Of a DNA stretch of 64,000 bases, positions 60,301 through 64,000 are shown piece by piece. This DNA comes from an uncultured Pseudomonadota bacterium (lineage in GTDB: Bacteria; Myxococcota_A; UBA9160; PR03). The notes under the pieces are model-generated. The model was not told where the DNA came from and did not search any database. It saw only the letters and a program-made list of their open reading frames with translations. The stretch is from positions 1 through 64,000 of the forward strand of contig CAADGG010000005.1 of the NCBI GenBank assembly GCA_900696485.1, given 5' to 3'. Both the position numbers and the translations under genes were made by a program. Within the stretch, counting starts at the first letter, position 1; each line of letters opens with the position of its first letter.

Positions 60301-61965
60301 GTGGTCGCGATCGACGTCGACCTGCTCACGGGCCGCTACGTGGCCACCCGCTTCGACGATCGCAGCGCCGTCGAGTGGCCACCGCACCCGGCGCGCCTCT
60401 TCTCCGCGTTCGTCGCCACCGCGAAGGAGCACGGCGACCTGCCGGAGGGCGTCGCTCGGGCCCTCGAGTGGCTGGAGGACCAGGGACCGCCCCACGTGTT
60501 CGCAAGCGAGGCCGAAGCTCGCGCTGGCGCGGACCATTACGTGGCGGAGAACACGACCCGCGTGCTGGCCGATTGGTCGGCTGCCGAAGAGAACGAGGCA
60601 GAGGCGCTCGCCGCCTTGAAGGAGGCCGAGCGGGCTGGCGACGCCAAGGTGATTCGGCGAGCGCGGTCAGCGGTCAACCGGGCACGCAAAACGCTCGACC
60701 AGCACATCGCGAAGGCCATCGCTGACGATGGCAAGGCCAATGCCAGCGCTTGCGCCGCGGCACGAGAGATGCTTCCCGAGCACCGCGGCAAGCAGCCGCG
60801 CCCCGCGCCCTCGGTGACCCCCCACGAGCCGCGCATCCGGTACCTCTGGCCGGATGCGTGGCCGGACGGCTCGACTCGGCAGGCACTCGACACGCTGGTG
60901 CGCTCGCTCGTGCGGTTGGGCCATTCCTCAACGTTGGTGGCCTGTCGAGTCGTCGAGCCGGAGCGAGAGGTGAAGACGCCCGCGGGCCTGCATGCCTGGG
61001 TTCCCGCTGATTCGGGCGAGGAACGCCTGCGCACGGTCGCGCCTGGCCAGCTCGAGCGGTTGGAGCGTGCCTATGCGCGCCACCAGGGTGTCGAGCCACG
61101 GGTGTTGCCGGCCATCCACCAGCCGTACGCGCACGCGGGCTGCAAGCGCGCGACCCCACTGCCGTCTTCCGTCTTCGGCGAATGGCTGGTGCTGCGCGAG
61201 ATCGCACCCGAGAGAGGCCGTCGGCTGGGGCTCCGTCTCACGCGCACCGAGGACGCGACGCGCGCGTTGCGGGCTGCGCTCCTCGAGCGAGCCGGCGATC
61301 TGCCGCCGGGAGTGCTTTCGGGCCGCGCGCCCGATGGCGCCCCCCTCGATCGCTCTCACGCCGCCTTCCTTGCGCTCGCTGACGTAGGCTCGCGCCACGC
61401 CAGCGGAGCCGTCCTCGGCTTTGCGATCGTACTTCCGCGGAAGATCGCGAGTGAAGACCGCCACACCCTGCTGCGCGCCGTCGGCCAGCTCGAGCGCAAC
61501 GGCCTCTCCATCGTGCTCTCTCGCGACAGCCGGCTCGTCCTCGAGCGGGTCGTGGACGGCGACCCGCGCATCACCCTCGACCCTGCCACGTGGACCCGCC
61601 CCGCGCGCCACTGGGCCACGGTGACCCCGATCGCCCTCGACCAGAACCCCGGCAACCTCCTCGCCCGTGACCCCGCCGCCGCAGAGGCGGCCGCTGCACG
61701 CGCCGAGGACATCGTCGCCCGCGCCTGCGAGCACATCGGCCTCCCCCGCCCAAACTGGGTTCAGGTCATGCGGCGGTCGCTGTTCGACGCCGCTCCGGAA
61801 GCGCAGCGCTTCATGCCCTACCCGCGGAGCGGCCCAGGCCCGAAGCGCGTGTGCGTGCATGCGGAGATCTGCTTCGAGGAGCCGGTGCCGGGGCCGCTTG
61901 TGCTCGGGGCGGGGAGGTACTTCGGAGTGGGGTTGTGCCGAGGCTCGAGAAGACATGAGGACTAG
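60301..61965 (+). CDS. csb2: CRISPR type I-G (I-U) protein Csb2, Cas5-Cas6 fusion, full length
   Basis: A 554-residue Csb2 (GSU0054 family), known as a fused Cas5-Cas6. GTG start 2 bp after csb1, with GGAG upstream, gives MVAIDVDLLTGRYVATRFDD and WPPHPARLFSAFVATA, the Cas5-like start. A long helical insertion rich in Ala, Glu and Arg covers residues ~85-160. The C-terminal, Cas6-like half begins near residue 290 (SVFGEWLVLR) and has SHAAFLALADVGSRHASG, LDQNPGNLLARDPA and GAGRYFGVGL. It should cap the 5' handle and process crRNA. A partial duplicate of its C-terminal half precedes csb1. Confidence 0.92.
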   Translation: MVAIDVDLLTGRYVATRFDDRSAVEWPPHPARLFSAFVATAKEHGDLPEGVARALEWLEDQGPPHVFASEAEARAGADHYVAENTTRVLADWSAAEENEAEALAALKEAERAGDAKVIRRARSAVNRARKTLDQHIAKAIADDGKANASACAAAREMLPEHRGKQPRPAPSVTPHEPRIRYLWPDAWPDGSTRQALDTLVRSLVRLGHSSTLVACRVVEPEREVKTPAGLHAWVPADSGEERLRTVAPGQLERLERAYARHQGVEPRVLPAIHQPYAHAGCKRATPLPSSVFGEWLVLREIAPERGRRLGLRLTRTEDATRALRAALLERAGDLPPGVLSGRAPDGAPLDRSHAAFLALADVGSRHASGAVLGFAIVLPRKIASEDRHTLLRAVGQLERNGLSIVLSRDSRLVLERVVDGDPRITLDPATWTRPARHWATVTPIALDQNPGNLLARDPAAAEAAAARAEDIVARACEHIGLPRPNWVQVMRRSLFDAAPEAQRFMPYPRSGPGPKRVCVHAEICFEEPVPGPLVLGAGRYFGVGLCRGSRRHED

Positions 61966-62041
61966 AGCCAGAAACAGGGTTCGGAATCCCTTCGTGTGCC
62001 CGGCAGGCAGAGCCGAGCAGATGGACGCGAGGAGATGAAGC

Positions 62042-63457
62042 ATGGCTGACCGCGCCGACGGCCATTGGCCTGAACGACTGCGGACCGAGTCCAGCGTGCG
62101 ATCAGGCGTGAAGGCACCGTCGTTCGAGTCGCTTCCCAGGGCAAAGGCGCGTACGGCGCGCGGCAGCCTGGAGGTTCGCGAGATCAACGTCCGCATGGAG
62201 GTCGTCACCCCGATTTTCGGAGGCGGCGTCCAGACCCGATCAGTCGACGAGGTCGACGTCATACGGGCGCCTTCGGTGCGGGGTCACTTGCGCTGCTGGT
62301 GGCGAGCCCTGTACGCGGCGCAATGTGCGAGCGCCGAGGAGCTGTACGAGCGCGAGAGCGCGCTGTGGGGGCGCGCCGCGACGGATGCTGGCGGCCGGTC
62401 GGCCGTCGAGATCCGCATCGATGTCGAGCATGTCGGCCAGACCGACAACAGCGATATCCGGCTTTACCCATCTCGACAAGGCCAGGCGACACCGGGCGCC
62501 TATGCGCTCTGGCCGGCGCGCGCAGAGACCAGGGGGAGCACGCCGGCACCTCGCCGCCAGCCTGGCACGCAATTCCAACTCACGCTCAGGGCCGCCGGGA
62601 CCTCCGAGGCAGAGATCAGGAACGCGCTCCGCGCGTGGATCCTCTTCGGAGGCTATGGAGGTCGCACGCGACGCGGCCTCGGAAGCGTCAAGGTTTTGGG
62701 CGATCAGGGATCGTGGTTGCCGGTCGCGGCGACGCGCGACGCTCTCGAGAACCTCTTTGGGTTGGATGTTCTCGTCTCACCGACGAAGGCTCCCGGCGAC
62801 TCACCGTGGCTCGGCGGTGCCGCCCTCCAGGTCGGCACCGCCGATCGCGACGCAATGAGGGCGTGGACGACGGCGCTCGACTGGCTGAAAGAGTTCCGCC
62901 AAGGTACGAGCGGCCCGCAAGGCGATCGCGCCCGCGAGCCTGGCACGGGCAAGCCGCAGCCACAACGGCCATCGATCTCCAACTGGCCAGAGGCGGACAA
63001 AGTCCGGCGCATCAAGAACAAGACGAACGCCCATGCGCCCAGGCACAACGAAACCCCAGCGTGGCCGCGGGCGGGATTCGGTCTGCCGATGATCGGCCAG
63101 TTCCAGAGGACCGATCGCAACGACAACCGTGACGCTTACGACGAGCCCGACCCCTTCGAGCTTCGGTGGCGCACGGGCAATTTCGAGCATGATCGCCTCG
63201 CGAGCCAGCTCATCGTGAAGGCGCTGCCCCTCGCAGACGGCACCTTCGTCCCCTGCGCGCTGTGGCTGAACCGTGCGTACCCCGCGGGCGGCGAGGTGAT
63301 CCTCAAGAACACTAACAACTCGCAGGCGCCGTTCGATCGTCTCGTCGCCAACGGCGACACGGCGCGCTTCTCGGCGCTCGCGAACAAGGCCAACCTCCGC
63401 CAAGCGTTCCTCGACTGGCTCCACGCCAAGTACCAGACAACGGTGGTGGCCCCATGA
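62042..63457 (+). CDS. cmr1: CRISPR type III-B RAMP protein Cmr1
   Basis: A 471-residue Cmr1 that would bind the 3' region of crRNA in a Cmr complex. Family landmarks: VVTPIFGGG, IRAPSVRGHLRCWWRALYAA (the RAMP helix), LFGGYGGRTRRGLGSV (glycine-rich loop), and WPRAGFGLPMIGQFQ. GAGGAG lies before the ATG. Its stop overlaps cmr2 by 4 bp. The 76-bp gap after csb2 has no strong terminator, so all these genes may share a transcript. Confidence 0.9.
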   Translation: MADRADGHWPERLRTESSVRSGVKAPSFESLPRAKARTARGSLEVREINVRMEVVTPIFGGGVQTRSVDEVDVIRAPSVRGHLRCWWRALYAAQCASAEELYERESALWGRAATDAGGRSAVEIRIDVEHVGQTDNSDIRLYPSRQGQATPGAYALWPARAETRGSTPAPRRQPGTQFQLTLRAAGTSEAEIRNALRAWILFGGYGGRTRRGLGSVKVLGDQGSWLPVAATRDALENLFGLDVLVSPTKAPGDSPWLGGAALQVGTADRDAMRAWTTALDWLKEFRQGTSGPQGDRAREPGTGKPQPQRPSISNWPEADKVRRIKNKTNAHAPRHNETPAWPRAGFGLPMIGQFQRTDRNDNRDAYDEPDPFELRWRTGNFEHDRLASQLIVKALPLADGTFVPCALWLNRAYPAGGEVILKNTNNSQAPFDRLVANGDTARFSALANKANLRQAFLDWLHAKYQTTVVAP

Positions 63458-64000
63458 CCGCGCATCTACTCCTCGTCACGCTCGGGCCCGTCCAGGACTT
63501 CATCGCGCAGGCACGGCGCACGCGCGACCTCTGGTACGGGAGCCACCTGCTCTCGGAGCTGGGTCGCGCGGCGGCACGCGCGCTCGTCGATGGTGCCGCG
63601 AAGCTCATCTTCCCGTCGCTCCAGACTGGTGATGCTCAGCTCGCCGAGTGTCTTGCGCCGCTGCGTGCTGACGGAGCACCTCCGCAGAACATCGCGAACA
63701 AGCTCCTCGCCGAGGTGCCTGATGGTGTGGACCCGCAGCAGCTCGCGCGCGGCGCGCGGAAGGCCGTGGCGGACTACTGGCGCGACCAACTCGCTGCGCC
63801 CGTGAGGACGAAGTGCGCTGGGCTCCTCGCTAACGACATCGACGCCGTGTGGACCGAGCAGATCGACACTTTCCTCGAGTTCGCCGCGAGCTGGTTGCCG
63901 CTCGGCGATTACGCGCAGACGCGTCGCCAACTCGAGCAGGCCATCGCTGCTCGCAAGCTGCTGCGTGACTTCGACCCATGGACACAGGGTCGCGGCAACG
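63454..64000 (+). CDS. cas10: CRISPR type III-B Cmr2/Cas10, partial (continues beyond window)
   Basis: The first 182 residues of a Cas10-family protein. MTAHLLLVTLGPVQDFIAQA and RRTRDLWYGSHLLSELG form the Cmr2 N-terminal module. This module starts at the very beginning of the protein, so no N-terminal HD nuclease domain precedes it. The GGDD-containing palm domain that makes cyclic oligoadenylate would lie beyond the window. It is the signature large subunit of type III-B systems. Confidence 0.88.
   Translation, partial: MTAHLLLVTLGPVQDFIAQARRTRDLWYGSHLLSELGRAAARALVDGAAKLIFPSLQTGDAQLAECLAPLRADGAPPQNIANKLLAEVPDGVDPQQLARGARKAVADYWRDQLAAPVRTKCAGLLANDIDAVWTEQIDTFLEFAASWLPLGDYAQTRRQLEQAIAARKLLRDFDPWTQGRGN

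Noticed and set aside
60043-60537. Minus-strand frame spanning the csb1-csb2 junction
   Set aside because: Shadow frame; the plus-strand genes account for the whole interval with correct starts and stops.
63466-63930. Minus-strand frame opposite cas10
   Set aside because: Antisense to a recognised Cmr2 N-terminal module; no motif of its own.

Overview
The window reads as a stretch of a very high-GC Gram-negative genome, probably an uncultured deltaproteobacterium-like lineage (Myxococcota, Desulfobacterota or Binatota type). This placement is an inference from gene content: a TonB-dependent receptor under a B12 riboswitch, PEP-CTERM surface proteins, an LLM-type oxidoreductase, a deoxyhypusine synthase-like protein, a Tat-exported copper storage protein, and dispersed hairpin repeats that sit against stop codons. 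The first ~4.3 kb (glutathionyl-hydroquinone reductase, broken acetate kinase, phosphoketolase) looks different in composition and may be transferred DNA.

Layout. 1-4260: hydroquinone reductase (partial), ackA pseudogene, phosphoketolase. 4501-8771: RND efflux adaptor and pump. 8934-9009: tRNA-Pro. 9145-23006: housekeeping and lipid-type metabolism (esterase, leuCD, enoyl-CoA hydratase, DUF1499 protein, lipocalin, haloalkane dehalogenase, acyl-CoA synthetase, copper storage protein, LLM oxidoreductase, glycosyltransferase, RlmI). 23346-30834: a compact cluster of five ferritin-like diiron proteins with a VOC protein, a ferredoxin, an SCP2-like protein and a TetR regulator. One of the five has lost every metal ligand and looks like a structural partner. 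31001-34890: small membrane proteins, a GH16-like lectin-fold protein, a class III aminotransferase. 34924-39056: TetR-regulated ABC export operon (adaptor, permease, ATPase, c-type cytochrome) with 4-bp overlaps or 2-bp gaps throughout. 39250-42265: TonB-like protein and TonB-dependent receptor behind a cobalamin riboswitch. 42444-53695: a periplasmic PheC-AroQ fusion, a lipoprotein, ABC1 kinase, thioredoxin-domain protein, DHS-like protein, histidine phosphatase, histidine kinase, zinc alcohol dehydrogenase, acyl-CoA dehydrogenase. 53750-57978: a gene graveyard (fragments of a DUF4143 ATPase, acyl-CoA dehydrogenase, GNAT, copper storage protein and nucleotidyltransferase) around two PEP-CTERM-type genes. 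57979-64000: CRISPR effector genes, in order a truncated csb2, csb1, full-length csb2, cmr1 and cas10/cmr2, running off the window.

The two most unusual systems are (a) the CRISPR operon, which joins type I-G backbone genes (csb1, csb2) directly to type III-B genes (cmr1, cmr2) and carries an extra stand-alone copy of the Cas6-like half of Csb2; and (b) the diiron cluster, which resembles a multi-subunit oxygenase in having catalytic paralogues plus a ligand-free paralogue. Four perfect long palindromes, each just downstream of a stop codon, are a third recurrent feature. All functions are read from sequence motifs; no database search was possible.
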